Origin: Prochlorococcus sp. AG-676-L21
Lineage (GTDB): Bacteria; Cyanobacteriota; Cyanobacteriia; PCC-6307; Cyanobiaceae
Assembly (NCBI GenBank): GCA_003210915.1
Contig: QCUA01000002.1
Location: 1-64,000 of the forward strand
Direction of reading: 5' to 3'
Length of the DNA stretch: 64,000 nucleotides
Shown here: positions 28,146 to 36,913 of the stretch, piece by piece
Layout of the letters: every line of letters begins with the position of its first letter
Position numbering within the stretch: position 1 is the stretch's first letter
Position numbers and translations under genes: made by a program
The notes under the pieces: model-generated
Seen by the model: only the letters and a program-made list of their open reading frames with translations
Database searches by the model: none
What the model was told of the DNA's origin: nothing

Positions 28146-28550
28146 ATGACTGAACAAAGGAAAATAGAGAAATTTGGAGTCGGGAATTTGTATCCTGACA
28201 TTCATCCACCAGAATTTTCATTCTTTAAAAAAAAATGTATAGATGTAGCAATTGGATATGATGATGGTTTTACTTTCACTCCTAAATTTGGGAATTTTAA
28301 AGAAACTGAAGATATTTTTGATTACCTAAAACAATATCTTGAAGATAAAGAATTAGAAAAATTAGATATTCGTTTTGATACCTTAAAAACTTGTATATAC
28401 CAAATAAATCCTGAGACATTAGAACTTGGAGAATTATTGGAATGTGAAGGAAGTGATGTTAAATATTTTGAATGGAATAAACAAACTAAAAGTTTTGAAG
28501 AGGTTGAATCAAATTCACTAAGTGATGAAGAAGAAGAATATTTTCACTAA
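28146..28550 (+). CDS. hypothetical protein
   Basis: 134 residues, strongly acidic, no signal or membrane segment. The middle (IGYDDGFTFTPKFGNFKETE) is aromatic and the C-terminus is a run of Glu/Asp/Ser ending SDEEEEYFH. No family recognised. The ATG follows an A-rich leader, and codon use resembles the surrounding small genes. First sizeable gene of a four-gene same-strand set up to 29173. Confidence 0.6.
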   Translation: MTEQRKIEKFGVGNLYPDIHPPEFSFFKKKCIDVAIGYDDGFTFTPKFGNFKETEDIFDYLKQYLEDKELEKLDIRFDTLKTCIYQINPETLELGELLECEGSDVKYFEWNKQTKSFEEVESNSLSDEEEEYFH

Positions 28551-28552
28551 GT

Positions 28553-28588
28553 AATGATAATTCATATTTCCCTTCAGAAGAAACTTAG
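28553..28588 (+). pseudogene. decayed copy of the YFPxEES tail
   Basis: The frame starting 3 bases after the stop of the preceding gene reads NDNSYFPSEET and then stops. It matches DDDTYFPLEES of the small protein at 27955-28086, but the PPHY end is lost. No start codon of its own is evident. Confidence 0.45.
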
Positions 28589-28608
28589 CAAGTTGAGACA
28601 TTAATAAA

Positions 28609-28812
28609 ATGAATAAAGAGCTTAATTATGAAGAAGGATTATTTAATTACATTGTTTTGAAGGAAGAAAAGGAAGTGATCTTTTATTTACATAATCCCTA
28701 TCCAGATTGCTTAAAAATTCCAGATATAATGAAACAAAGGTTTCCTAGTGATTACAAGAGCATAGTTGTAAATTCTTTGGATGATTTCAAAAAGTATGGA
28801 GCAAAAAGTTGA
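28609..28812 (+). CDS. hypothetical protein, first gene of a coupled trio
   Basis: 67 residues, ATG start. Reads MNKELNYEEGLFNYIVLKEE, then a strand VIFYLHNPYPDCLKIPDIM and a C-terminal VVNSLDDFKKYGAKS. Possibly a small alpha/beta fold; no family recognised. The stop TGA overlaps the TTG start of the next gene, and that gene overlaps the third, so the three are translated as a unit. Confidence 0.55.
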   Translation: MNKELNYEEGLFNYIVLKEEKEVIFYLHNPYPDCLKIPDIMKQRFPSDYKSIVVNSLDDFKKYGAKS

Positions 28813-28991
28813 GCACTAAATGGGATGACACTTCATGGCAGAAAGAGTTCTTGAATATGAAGGCACATTCGCCTTCAGATGCCAAACTCTTAATGGGAGG
28901 TGTAAAAGGATTGAAAGGCGCTTGGCGTTTAGGTGTTCTACACGTTGAATACGAAAGATTGAAGAAAGCACAAGAGCAGCAACAGCAATGA
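28809..28991 (+). CDS. hypothetical protein, second gene of a coupled trio
   Basis: 60 residues starting at TTG within TTGA (4-bp overlap). DDTSWQKEFLNMKAHSP is followed by GGVKGLKGAWRLGVLHVEYERLKKA and a terminal QEQQQQ run. The pattern W-x-K-E-(F/L)-L then G-x(6)-W-R-L/Y-G also appears in the next protein, so the two look like diverged tandem paralogues. Function unknown. Confidence 0.5.
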   Translation: MSTKWDDTSWQKEFLNMKAHSPSDAKLLMGGVKGLKGAWRLGVLHVEYERLKKAQEQQQQ

Positions 28992-29173
28992 AAGAAGAAA
29001 TAGATTGGAAAAAAGAATTGCTAGAAAGTGGAAGATTTAACGATCAATTTCAAAAGAATCTTTTAGAGAATAGTGATAAGAACTTCATGCAGGGCATATA
29101 TCTTGGATATATTTATTCCAGATGGAGAAAGATTAGGGGCTTAGATAAAGATGATCCAGTAGAAAATAAGTGA
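28988..29173 (+). CDS. hypothetical protein, third gene of a coupled trio
   Basis: 61 residues from ATG in an ATGA overlap with the preceding stop. EIDWKKELLESGRF and MQGIYLGYIYSRWRKIRGL align with equivalent segments of the preceding 60-residue protein, suggesting tandem duplication. Charged, helical, no known domain. Confidence 0.5.
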   Translation: MKEEIDWKKELLESGRFNDQFQKNLLENSDKNFMQGIYLGYIYSRWRKIRGLDKDDPVENK

Positions 29174-29216
29174 AAAATGCAATCTTTATACAAAGAGTAT
29201 GAAAAGAAAATTAAAT

Positions 29217-29264
29217 GAAAATGATATCTAATTCCCTAAAGAAGAATCAAAACCACCTCATTAT
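29217..29264 (+). pseudogene. decayed copy of the YFPxEESxPPHY tail
   Basis: Reads ENDI, an in-frame TAA, then FPKEESKPPHY, matching DDDTYFPLEESEPPHY of the protein at 27955-28086. The stop replaces the Tyr codon (TAC to TAA). The similarity extends at base level (gaagaatcaaaaccacc), so it is a genuine relic. Confidence 0.55.
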
Positions 29265-29404
29265 TATCAAGCGATCTTGAGGAATCCACCAACACATTTA
29301 TGCATATACTGGTAAATGTTGGATTATATAGGACAAGCAACTTCTCTAAAATCCCATTTTGACTGCATTATTGCCCACATAGCAGTATTCAGGAAGATTA
29401 TTAA

Positions 29405-29416
29405 ACGGAGAGGGTG
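29405..29416. repeat. distal att-like direct repeat (tRNA-Ser 3' end copy)
   Basis: ACGGAGAGGGTG, identical to 36902-36913. A G-rich 12-mer recurring by chance within 7.5 kb of A+T-rich DNA is very unlikely. Confidence 0.65.
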
Positions 29417-29492
29417 TACATAGAATTCAATCTAGAATTCCAGTATAGACCTACTCTGACCACAGTTTAATTTAGTAATTCATATAAAACCT

Positions 29493-29510
29493 TGAGACAA
29501 CCTAGAGACA
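29493..29510 (+). repeat. GAGACA-type direct repeat, left end of island
   Basis: TGAGACAACCTAGAGACA, 17 of 18 bases identical to 36761-36778 in the same orientation. Each copy has two GAGACA units with an 11-bp period. Located ~77 bp inside the left att-like repeat. Confidence 0.6.
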
Positions 29511-29544
29511 TTTTTAGAAAATATTTTTTAATTGAAAGTAAAAT

Positions 29545-30255
29545 TCAAGTAATTAAAAAGTTTCCATTCTCCTTCAACCATTTTTTATGGTTTTTATATG
29601 AAGGATCATATTTCTCAACTTCTTGCCAGAAATTCTTTGAGTGATTGCATTGGATCATATGACAAAGTTCATGAATGACTACATAATCAACAATCGAATG
29701 TGGTGCTTTTATTAGATGCCAATTAAAGGTTAATCTTCCTTTTTTATCGCAAGAACCCCATCTAGTTTTGTAGTTTTTGACTTTTATTTCTCTTGGAGAA
29801 ACTCTAATAATTTCTGAATACTTAATGACTTTATCTTCCAATCTTTTGTACGCCTCTTGGACATACCATTTTTCAATATAAGTTCTAATTCTAAATTTTC
29901 TTACATCTCCAATTTCTGATGCTCGTACGTTTGTATGAAGATAATCACCATCTAATTTAGTTCCTACTCTTCCTCCTTCTACCACTTTTAACTTTAAATT
30001 CTTACCAAAAAGAGCAAAAGATTCACCACTAACAAACTCTCTTTCTTTACTCGCTGGTCTGCTTTGTATTTGAACTACTTTATTTCTAATCCATCTTTTT
30101 TTAGTTTCTAAGATTTCAACTATTTTTCCATCTTTTACTCTATTTGGAACTCTTATTTGAAGTTCATCACCAACAATATGAAGTGCTGAAGTTTTTCTTT
30201 TGGATCGAACCACTTCTACTTTTAATCCAAATAACTCTTTTGGAATTGCACTCAT
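29545..30255 (-). CDS. YgjP-like (DUF45/M48-related) metallopeptidase of the RM operon
   Basis: 236 residues. The zinc motif VIHELCHMIQCNHSKNFW is HExxH followed by a His/Asn-rich stretch, and KNYKTRWGSCDKKGRLTFNW is the characteristic substrate-side block of YgjP proteins. The N-terminal half forms strands (VEVVRSKRKTSALHIVGDEL). Members often travel with type I restriction systems, where their role is not settled. The start overlaps the hsdR stop by 4 bp, so it is co-translated with the restriction subunit. Last gene of the operon. Confidence 0.88.
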   Translation of the reverse strand: MSAIPKELFGLKVEVVRSKRKTSALHIVGDELQIRVPNRVKDGKIVEILETKKRWIRNKVVQIQSRPASKEREFVSGESFALFGKNLKLKVVEGGRVGTKLDGDYLHTNVRASEIGDVRKFRIRTYIEKWYVQEAYKRLEDKVIKYSEIIRVSPREIKVKNYKTRWGSCDKKGRLTFNWHLIKAPHSIVDYVVIHELCHMIQCNHSKNFWQEVEKYDPSYKNHKKWLKENGNFLIT

Positions 30256-33230
30256 TTGAATTTCACCCTTGCAAGTTCCATAAATCTTTCAATAACTATT
30301 TTCCTAAGTTCAGGATCATCAAATGCATCTTCAATCATTGCTCTTTTTATATTTCTCTGCATAGTTTTAATCTCATCTTGTTTCAAGAAGAAACCAACAA
30401 TCTTTGAAGATTCTTCAAATTGATTTACCAGTTTTTTAACTAAAGACAAAATCCTTTGATGAATTTCATCAGAGAACGTTTCCTCACCTGATGATTTAAC
30501 TATTTCTGCCATCAAAATATTGTAGAAAGCAAATTCAGTTTCATTTAATCCAAGATCATTTGCTTTCTGACCTTTTTCTTTTTCTAAACCATCTCTAAAA
30601 AGTAAAAGTTGACGAACTAGTTCATCCCACTTCTCCTCATAATTTCCAATTATTTCATTTAATCGTAAAGACAGAGATTGATAATATTCTGGATCATCTT
30701 CAAGTTTGAGTTTTATATGTGCCTTAATTGCGTGTTCTATTTCTGATGCTTTCACTTCATCACCTTTAATATCTCTAAGAGTTTTAAGAAAGGATTCATC
30801 AAATAATTTTGTAGGAGGAACACGAGGATCAATTCCTGATGCAAAAACATGATCTTCAATTAATTTCTTTACTTTCTCACCAGAACCAAGAATATTTATT
30901 TGCTCGTCTCTATATCTATTTCTTGCCCCAATTGCAATTTTTCCAAGTGATTTTAAATCTTTAATGAAAGGCGATGCTGCCTTATCTGGAAGAACCACTT
31001 CCATCTGTTTTGAGAAACTTCTAAAGTCAATTTCAAACTGCTGACGTTTTAAATCATCTTTCAAAAGAGAGATACATTTTTCCAAATCTGAAATATCAAC
31101 ATCTTTAAAATGATTTATTACTCTTGTGTGTGTTGCTTCTAGTTTGGGAATCTCATCAGTTAAATTTCTTAATGCACCTTTAACATCAGTTGCTGAGAAA
31201 ACTTCTAACGCTTCTTTTAAATAATCCGTTAATCCATAGTAATCAACAATATAACCGATGAATTTCTTCGCCTTTGTTCTATTAACTCTAGCAATTGCTT
31301 GGAGTAAAGAATGATCAGTTAATTTTCTATCCAAGTACATAACCTGACAAATAGGAGCATCAAATCCTGTAAGTAACATATCTTTCACAATCAATATTGA
31401 TAAAGAACTTTCATCTAGTGGTTTCTTGAAATTATCTATTGCAGTTTTATGATCTGCTTTATTTGTCCACTTTGACATCTCAGGTGGATCATTATGATCA
31501 CCAGAAATAATTACTGCAGAATCAGGTGCATCTGGAATCTCATCTAATTTCTTTTTATAAGTAACTGCTGCTTCTCTACTAGAAGTCACAATCATTACTT
31601 TGAATCCATTTGGCATTATCTTTTCTCGATAGTGTTCTACAAGATCAAGAGCAATCCATTCGATTCTTTTTGGTGCCTCTAACACTGCCCGTACGGTTCC
31701 ATATTTTTTCTTTATTGCGTTTTTTTCTTCTGGAGTTTTATCTTTAAAATATCTTTCAAATAGTGCGTCTAAAGAATCGCCAGTAACCTTGGTAATCGCT
31801 TCTCTGCCTTCATAAAGTATTTGTAAAGTCGCCCCATCAGCAACTGCTTGTTCAATAGTGTATTGATCAATAAATTCTCCAAATTCATGAACAGTTTCAC
31901 CCTTCATTTTTCCAGTAATCAGAGGAGTACCTGTAAATGCAATCTTTGGTGCATTAGGCAATGCAGTATTAATAGCAGCACCTAAAGTTCCATATTGAGT
32001 TCTATGTGCCTCATCAGTTAAAACAATTATTCGATCTGAATCATTTAAACAAGAAAAATCTAAATCATCCTCTTCTAGTTTTTGAATAGTAGAGGTTATT
32101 AGATCTGATGAATCTTTACGAAGTAATTCCTTTAATTTAGAAACAGATTTTGCATTTAAAACAGTTTCTCCTTGTGCTCCTCTAAATGTATTTGTAAGTT
32201 GCTTATCAAGTTGCGTTCTATCTGTTAGAAAAACTAATTTATAATCACTTAATAATGGATCTCTTCTTATTTTTTGAGTCAAAAAAACCATTGTTAATGA
32301 TTTTCCTGAACCTTGTGTATGCCAAATAACTCCTCCTTTTTGTTTTCTATCTCCTGGAGTTTTTAATCTTGAAATTGTTTTTTGAACTGCTCTAAATTGT
32401 TGATATCTTGCAATCTTTTTTATTGTTCTTCCATCTTCTACTTCAAAGATCATGAAGTTCTGAATAATATCTAAAAACTTTTGAGGTTTTAACAACCCTT
32501 CAATAAGAATTTCTTGTGAATATGGACTATCACCTAATTCTTCCTTCTTTGTTGGGTAAGGATCTTTCCATTCCAAATAGTATTCATAGGGTGATGAAAT
32601 TGTTCCAACTCTTGAACTATCTCTATGAGTTGAAATCATTACTTGATTGAAATGAAATAGTTTCTGACATCCTTCATTATTTTCAGGATTTCTCAAATTT
32701 GCATAACGCCTTAATTGATTAATCCCTGCTTCCATCGGATCAGTAATGTAAGGTGATTTACACTCAATAACTCCAAGAGGCAACCCATTTACGAAAAGAA
32801 TAATATCAGGAATAATATTTTGAGTTAGTCCTTGAACCTTGAACTGATTAACACAAAGGAACTCATTATTTTGAATATTTTCAAAATCAATCAATTTAAC
32901 TGTTTGACCTCTTCGACCTTTACCTAGATCTTGCTCAACAGAAAAATATTGAGTGAGTCGTTCCCAAAACCATTGATTCGCCTCCATTAAAGTTGAGGTT
33001 TGAATTACGGTAATTTCTCGAATAATCTTTCGAAGATTTTCTTCGCTAATCCAAGGATTGATTTGTTTTATCGATTGCTCAAGGTTTGGAATAAGAACTA
33101 CTTCTTTAATAGATGAACGAATATTTGAAGTTTCGGGAGAAAGTTCTTTCCCATCTTTATAAGACCAACCATTCCTTTGAAGTTGTTCTAGTGCAGGTTG
33201 CTCTACGTAGATAAGTTCATCATTTGCCAT
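30252..33230 (-). CDS. hsdR: type I restriction enzyme, R (endonuclease/translocase) subunit
   Basis: 992 residues, full family length. The N-terminal nuclease domain has IILFVNGLPLGVIECKSP (PD-ExK type). Helicase motifs follow: VIWHTQGSGKSLTMVFL (Walker A, ~285), VFLTDRTQLDKQL, VLTDEAHRTQYG (DEAH box), IAFTGTPLI, VIISGDHNDPP, and LIVKDMLLTGFDAP with ARVNRTKA (motif VI). The C-terminal helical region is intact and no frameshift is seen, so the enzyme should be active. It translocates DNA and cuts unmethylated targets with HsdM/HsdS. Confidence 0.97.
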   Translation of the reverse strand: MANDELIYVEQPALEQLQRNGWSYKDGKELSPETSNIRSSIKEVVLIPNLEQSIKQINPWISEENLRKIIREITVIQTSTLMEANQWFWERLTQYFSVEQDLGKGRRGQTVKLIDFENIQNNEFLCVNQFKVQGLTQNIIPDIILFVNGLPLGVIECKSPYITDPMEAGINQLRRYANLRNPENNEGCQKLFHFNQVMISTHRDSSRVGTISSPYEYYLEWKDPYPTKKEELGDSPYSQEILIEGLLKPQKFLDIIQNFMIFEVEDGRTIKKIARYQQFRAVQKTISRLKTPGDRKQKGGVIWHTQGSGKSLTMVFLTQKIRRDPLLSDYKLVFLTDRTQLDKQLTNTFRGAQGETVLNAKSVSKLKELLRKDSSDLITSTIQKLEEDDLDFSCLNDSDRIIVLTDEAHRTQYGTLGAAINTALPNAPKIAFTGTPLITGKMKGETVHEFGEFIDQYTIEQAVADGATLQILYEGREAITKVTGDSLDALFERYFKDKTPEEKNAIKKKYGTVRAVLEAPKRIEWIALDLVEHYREKIMPNGFKVMIVTSSREAAVTYKKKLDEIPDAPDSAVIISGDHNDPPEMSKWTNKADHKTAIDNFKKPLDESSLSILIVKDMLLTGFDAPICQVMYLDRKLTDHSLLQAIARVNRTKAKKFIGYIVDYYGLTDYLKEALEVFSATDVKGALRNLTDEIPKLEATHTRVINHFKDVDISDLEKCISLLKDDLKRQQFEIDFRSFSKQMEVVLPDKAASPFIKDLKSLGKIAIGARNRYRDEQINILGSGEKVKKLIEDHVFASGIDPRVPPTKLFDESFLKTLRDIKGDEVKASEIEHAIKAHIKLKLEDDPEYYQSLSLRLNEIIGNYEEKWDELVRQLLLFRDGLEKEKGQKANDLGLNETEFAFYNILMAEIVKSSGEETFSDEIHQRILSLVKKLVNQFEESSKIVGFFLKQDEIKTMQRNIKRAMIEDAFDDPELRKIVIERFMELARVKFK

Positions 33231-33233
33231 CTC

Positions 33234-34460
33234 TTATAAAACCACTCTTTTATAACCTAATAAAAGGTCTTGAATTAATGATCTTTGAAGGTTTTCCATC
33301 TGAAATAAGTATTCTTTTTCCTTTATTATTCTCTTATCGACAGATGAGAGAATTAGTGAAATTTCGTGTTGTTCTTCAATTAAAGGAAAAGCAAATTCAT
33401 AATCTAAAAGATTCTGAGTGTTAATAGAATTAATTGTCGCACCTATGTCTCTAGAGACCTGTTTAAAGAAAATATTAGATTCAATTAAATATTTAACAAA
33501 CTCATATTGATTAGTTCTAAATATTGTCATGAATGCACCATGAGTTGCTCTTGGAAGATTTCCAGTAATGACTGCACTTTTACCTAATAATCTTCTTGAA
33601 CCATTTCGAACGCAAATTAAGATATCTCCAATTTTTGATATAAATTCACTTTTTACATCTTTTTTTACATAAACCAAATCATCAAAAACAACATTTCCAT
33701 CTTCAATATTTGAAGATCTTAAAACTAGTAAACCTTGGTCTGAAAGATCATCTGGAGAATAAGTAAGACCTCTAATACAAGAACCAATTTCTCTTAATTT
33801 CTTGATTTCCCATGTTTTAGGAATCTTACCTAATTTACTATCTTTAAAGTTTTCATTTCTCAAACCTTTAGAAAGCAATTTTTCTCTTAGTGCAATTTTA
33901 AGTGACTTTATTTTTTTTATTTTTAATTTAGAGTTGATAATTATTGAATCGTTTGTACTTAATATTTCAGCAATCTTTTTTTGCTCTGGGAGTGGTGGTA
34001 CTGGAAGAGATGCATCAAAAAACTCTGTTATTCCAAGATTCAAAAGTCCATGACTTCTCGCTCCTTCCTTGGCGATACTATAAATTGCATCAATAAACCA
34101 TTGTGACTTAAACAAATAATCTGCATATCTGAGATCTAATATTTCTTGATTAATACAAAAACAAATATAAAGGGGTGAAACTATTCCATTAGAATATTTT
34201 CTCAATCTTCTGGCAGCACCTACAGGAAAACCATCGGAATAACTTTTATTGTAAGCAAATTCACCATTCTCTAATAGTGTATATCCACTAGTATCTTTAC
34301 TTGCAACTATCTTTTTAAAATACTCTTTTTGAGCAATAAGACCATCACTTGCAGAGATAGTTAGGACATTATCGCAAATTTGTTTATTATTTTTTCTATT
34401 AACTCTTTTTGCAAATTGACCAATTTTGATTTTTGTCCAATTTGGTGGGAACTTATTCAT
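33234..34460 (-). CDS. hsdS: type I restriction-modification, S (specificity) subunit
   Basis: 408 residues with the two-fold HsdS plan: target-recognition domain 1 (~1-160), central conserved helix with [17 protein letters not shown], target-recognition domain 2 (begins [17 protein letters not shown], ~205-370) and a second conserved region [18 protein letters not shown]. The two domains each read half of a split recognition sequence, which cannot be predicted here. It ends 3 bp before the hsdR start, and its own start overlaps hsdM by 8 bp. Confidence 0.95.
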   Translation of the reverse strand: MNKFPPNWTKIKIGQFAKRVNRKNNKQICDNVLTISASDGLIAQKEYFKKIVASKDTSGYTLLENGEFAYNKSYSDGFPVGAARRLRKYSNGIVSPLYICFCINQEILDLRYADYLFKSQWFIDAIYSIAKEGARSHGLLNLGITEFFDASLPVPPLPEQKKIAEILSTNDSIIINSKLKIKKIKSLKIALREKLLSKGLRNENFKDSKLGKIPKTWEIKKLREIGSCIRGLTYSPDDLSDQGLLVLRSSNIEDGNVVFDDLVYVKKDVKSEFISKIGDILICVRNGSRRLLGKSAVITGNLPRATHGAFMTIFRTNQYEFVKYLIESNIFFKQVSRDIGATINSINTQNLLDYEFAFPLIEEQHEISLILSSVDKRIIKEKEYLFQMENLQRSLIQDLLLGYKRVVL

Positions 34461-36195
34461 ACCCCAACTCCTTCAAGAATTTATTCATTACTGCCTCAGA
34501 TTCTTTTAGATCACTATCAATCTGAGAAAGGGAAATCCCATACTTGTCCCACCAACGTTCCAATTGTCGAACAACTGAATCAGGAACATCTCCAAGAACT
34601 TTTCGTATTTGTGTTTTATCTGTAATTTCTTCCTTAAATTGCATGTATTCAGAATTTTTATTTTCTAAAATAACATTCACATCAAATCCATAAATTATCT
34701 CTTGTATATAATCATCTCGAACCTCTTTAATTGGAATCCCACCATTAAGAATTCCTTTTAAGTCAAAATTCTCAGGGGGTGGGGAAGTATCAGCATATCT
34801 TCGGATATTAAGGTTATATTCATTTTCTCTTATTTCATTCAAATCGATAACTCTTGAAAACCTTTTAATTTCCTCATATGAACCATAACAATTTACAATT
34901 TTTTCTATATCTTGATCTCTAAGAATATTCTGATTTTTGCCTTCCTGATAGTCAAGTTCAGCATTAATAAATAGAACCTTATCTTTCTTATGAGAATCTT
35001 TTTGTTTATTGATAATTAAAAGTGTTGCAGGAATTCCAGTTCCATAAAACAGTGAAGAGGGAAGACCTATCACTGCCTCGATAAGATCATTTTCGAGTAT
35101 TCCTTTTCTAATTTCACCTTCTGATGCTCCCCTAAACAGAACACCATGAGGAACAACAACACCCATAATCCCTTCATTATTTAAAGAGGCAATCATATGC
35201 TGAACAAATGCAAGGTCTCCAGCATCTTTTGGAGGTAGTCCAAATCGATACCTTCCATATCCATCAGTTTCTGCATCATCTCTCCCCCATTTTTTTAATG
35301 AAAAAGGTGGATTTGCAATTACACGATCGAATCGCATTAACTCCCCATTCTCAACATGTTGAGGACTTCCAAGAGTATCTCCTTTCCTTATATCTGCACT
35401 ACGAACACCATGCAAAAACATATTTAATTTACATATTGCCCATGTACTTAAATTTCTTTCTTGACCAGACAACATTAGATTTGAGGAATCCTCACCATTC
35501 CTTGTTAGGTAATTTCTTGTTTGTATAAGCATTCCACCTGAACCACAAGTTGGGTCATAAACTTTCATTCCTGCTTTTGGTTTTATAAGTTCAACTAATA
35601 ATTTGACTACTTCACTAGGTGTATAAAACTCTCCACCTTTTTTGCCTGCAGAATCCGCAAACATCTTGATCAGATATTCATATGCAGCACCAAGCAAATC
35701 AGGTCTATCAAAATCAGATTTTCTCAATCTATATTTTGAATAATGAGATAAAAGATCACTTAATTTTTTATCTGTAAGTTTATCTTTGATATTGAAATCA
35801 ATGGATACTAAAACACCTTCAAGTGTTGAATTTTGCTCTTCAATTGCTTCAGTTGCTTTATTAAGTTCTGAACCAACATCATGTTTTAGATTTTTAAGTT
35901 TTTCCCATCTTGCTACTTCAGGAACAAAGAATGTTTTGTCGTATTCGTCTTGCTCTGAGGCAAACTGTTCTGCTTGCTGTTGAGTTTTACCAGTATCTAA
36001 ATAATGTTGAATAACATTTTCTCTCTCCTCATCAAAAGCATCAGATAGATGCTTTAGAAATAACATTCCAAATATATAATCTTTGAATTCAGAAGCATCT
36101 AAACTACCTCTCAAAATATCTGCACTTTCCCAAAGGAATGACTCAAGTTGAGAAAGAGTTAATTTTTCATCTGTTTGAGGGGAAGAAACGCTCAC
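34453..36195 (-). CDS. hsdM: type I restriction-modification, M (N6-adenine methyltransferase) subunit
   Basis: 580 residues. N-terminal HsdM domain ([20 protein letters not shown], then [16 protein letters not shown]), then [18 protein letters not shown], the SAM-binding [10 protein letters not shown] and the catalytic motif [11 protein letters not shown]. Downstream [18 protein letters not shown] is also typical. It methylates adenine in host DNA with HsdS and protects it from HsdR. First gene of the operon hsdM-hsdS-hsdR-ygjP-like. Its promoter lies in the 110-bp spacer shared with the divergent small gene at 36306. Confidence 0.97.
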   Translation of the reverse strand: MSVSSPQTDEKLTLSQLESFLWESADILRGSLDASEFKDYIFGMLFLKHLSDAFDEERENVIQHYLDTGKTQQQAEQFASEQDEYDKTFFVPEVARWEKLKNLKHDVGSELNKATEAIEEQNSTLEGVLVSIDFNIKDKLTDKKLSDLLSHYSKYRLRKSDFDRPDLLGAAYEYLIKMFADSAGKKGGEFYTPSEVVKLLVELIKPKAGMKVYDPTCGSGGMLIQTRNYLTRNGEDSSNLMLSGQERNLSTWAICKLNMFLHGVRSADIRKGDTLGSPQHVENGELMRFDRVIANPPFSLKKWGRDDAETDGYGRYRFGLPPKDAGDLAFVQHMIASLNNEGIMGVVVPHGVLFRGASEGEIRKGILENDLIEAVIGLPSSLFYGTGIPATLLIINKQKDSHKKDKVLFINAELDYQEGKNQNILRDQDIEKIVNCYGSYEEIKRFSRVIDLNEIRENEYNLNIRRYADTSPPPENFDLKGILNGGIPIKEVRDDYIQEIIYGFDVNVILENKNSEYMQFKEEITDKTQIRKVLGDVPDSVVRQLERWWDKYGISLSQIDSDLKESEAVMNKFLKELGYE

Positions 36196-36305
36196 TTAAA
36201 ACTCATTTTTTAGTATTTTATCCTTGTTTTATTAGATGTCTTTTCTAATGCTTACAATTGAAGTTAAATTTGTTATTTTTCTAGGTGAAGAGCGAAAATT
36301 AAATC

Positions 36306-36500
36306 ATGATTACTAATAAGAGATACCAAACGTTATTAATGCTTGCTACTACAGGTAAACCATTAAATAAAGACACTACGGAAGAAGAAAAGAAATTCTA
36401 CGAAGAATGCAAACATGACTATGAAGTAATGCATGAAACCGCCAAGAAACATGGCATAAAGAATCCAATTTTAGAAATACCAATGGAAATAGATTTTTAA
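36306..36500 (+). CDS. small hypothetical protein divergent from hsdM
   Basis: 64 residues, ATG start. Charged and helical (DTTEEEKKFYEECKHDYEVM), soluble, two residues short of a Cys-His pair in EECKHD. No known domain, and in particular no helix-turn-helix that would suggest a C-protein-like controller. It forms a two-gene unit with the next frame, 8 bp apart, and lies inside the island. Confidence 0.55.
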   Translation: MITNKRYQTLLMLATTGKPLNKDTTEEEKKFYEECKHDYEVMHETAKKHGIKNPILEIPMEIDF

Positions 36501-36508
36501 GAGGAATA

Positions 36509-36700
36509 ATGCAACCACCACTGACTTCTGAAGAATTAGCAGAAATGTACCCCGACTTAGAACCTTGGCAAAGGGATGAACTAGAAGTTTGGCACAGAGG
36601 ATGGATTACAAAATTGATGACCGGTGATGCAACATCAGAAGAATATAATACTGCGATACCTCCACATCCAGATCCACATCATCCCGAAGATGATGAGTAA
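36509..36700 (+). CDS. small acidic hypothetical protein with His/Pro tail
   Basis: 63 residues. MQPPLTSEELAEMYPDLEPW gives an amphipathic helix with Trp residues, and the C-terminus is a Pro/His/Asp-rich tail (AIPPHPDPHHPEDDE) that could bind metal. Net charge is strongly negative. A ribosome-binding site (agaggaat) precedes the ATG. Unknown; position inside the RM island and acidity are compatible with a DNA-mimic or accessory role, but nothing proves it. Confidence 0.55.
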   Translation: MQPPLTSEELAEMYPDLEPWQRDELEVWHRGWITKLMTGDATSEEYNTAIPPHPDPHHPEDDE

Positions 36701-36734
36701 AATGAGGTTTGAAAATTATTTTTATCTCTCAAAA

Positions 36735-36744
36735 ACCTAGAGAC
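36735..36744 (+). repeat. half copy of the GAGACA repeat
   Basis: ACCTAGAGAC, identical to 29500-29509 inside the left repeat. It precedes the full right copy by 16 bp. Confidence 0.45.
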
Positions 36745-36760
36745 TTTAAAAAAATAACCC

Positions 36761-36778
36761 TGAGACAACATAGAGACA
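36761..36778 (+). repeat. GAGACA-type direct repeat, right end of island
   Basis: TGAGACAACATAGAGACA, one mismatch from 29493-29510, same orientation, ~124 bp inside the right att-like repeat. The spacing of its two GAGACA units is 11 bp. Confidence 0.6.
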
Positions 36779-36901
36779 AGAGTGGTCATTGTGGTAAATT
36801 ATAAAAGTCAAACGGGTTAAAGAATACCTAAAATAACTCAGTCATAACAGTCAATCTGGACATTCTGACCAATTCTGACTACATCTTATTTGTATATAAA
36901 T

Positions 36902-36913
36902 ACGGAGAGGGTG
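36902..36913. repeat. proximal att-like direct repeat at tRNA-Ser 3' end
   Basis: ACGGAGAGGGTG; includes the tRNA discriminator base, the 3' acceptor strand and the first T-stem bases. The identical distal copy is at 29405-29416. Confidence 0.65.

Larger units (their letters stand above)
29265..29544. other. non-coding interval at the island edge
   Basis: No convincing gene in these 280 bases. It holds the 12-bp tRNA-end repeat (29405-29416) and one copy of an 18-bp GAGACA repeat (29493-29510). The stretch TCCACCAACACATTTATGC (29283-29301) resembles TCCATCAACACATTATTGG at 27112-27130, hinting at an older duplication. Confidence 0.5.
29405..36913. mobile_element. tRNA-Ser-anchored restriction-modification island
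   Basis: The 12-mer ACGGAGAGGGTG occurs at 29405-29416 and again at 36902-36913, where it is the 3' end of tRNA-Ser(CGA) plus one flanking base. Both copies have the same orientation, and the interval lies downstream of the tRNA 3' end, as expected for integration by a tyrosine recombinase into a tRNA. The enclosed 7.5 kb carries hsdM, hsdS, hsdR, a metallopeptidase and two tiny genes. No integrase is present, so the element is either degraded or mobilised in trans. It is reminiscent of the tRNA-associated cargo islands of Prochlorococcus; that comparison is inference. Confidence 0.65.

Noticed and set aside
36735-36778. CRISPR-like repeat cluster
   Set aside because: Only one and a half copies with irregular spacing; no array and no cas genes.
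29405-36913. Integrase gene in the island
   Set aside because: All sizeable frames are accounted for by the RM operon; no tyrosine or serine recombinase motif is seen.
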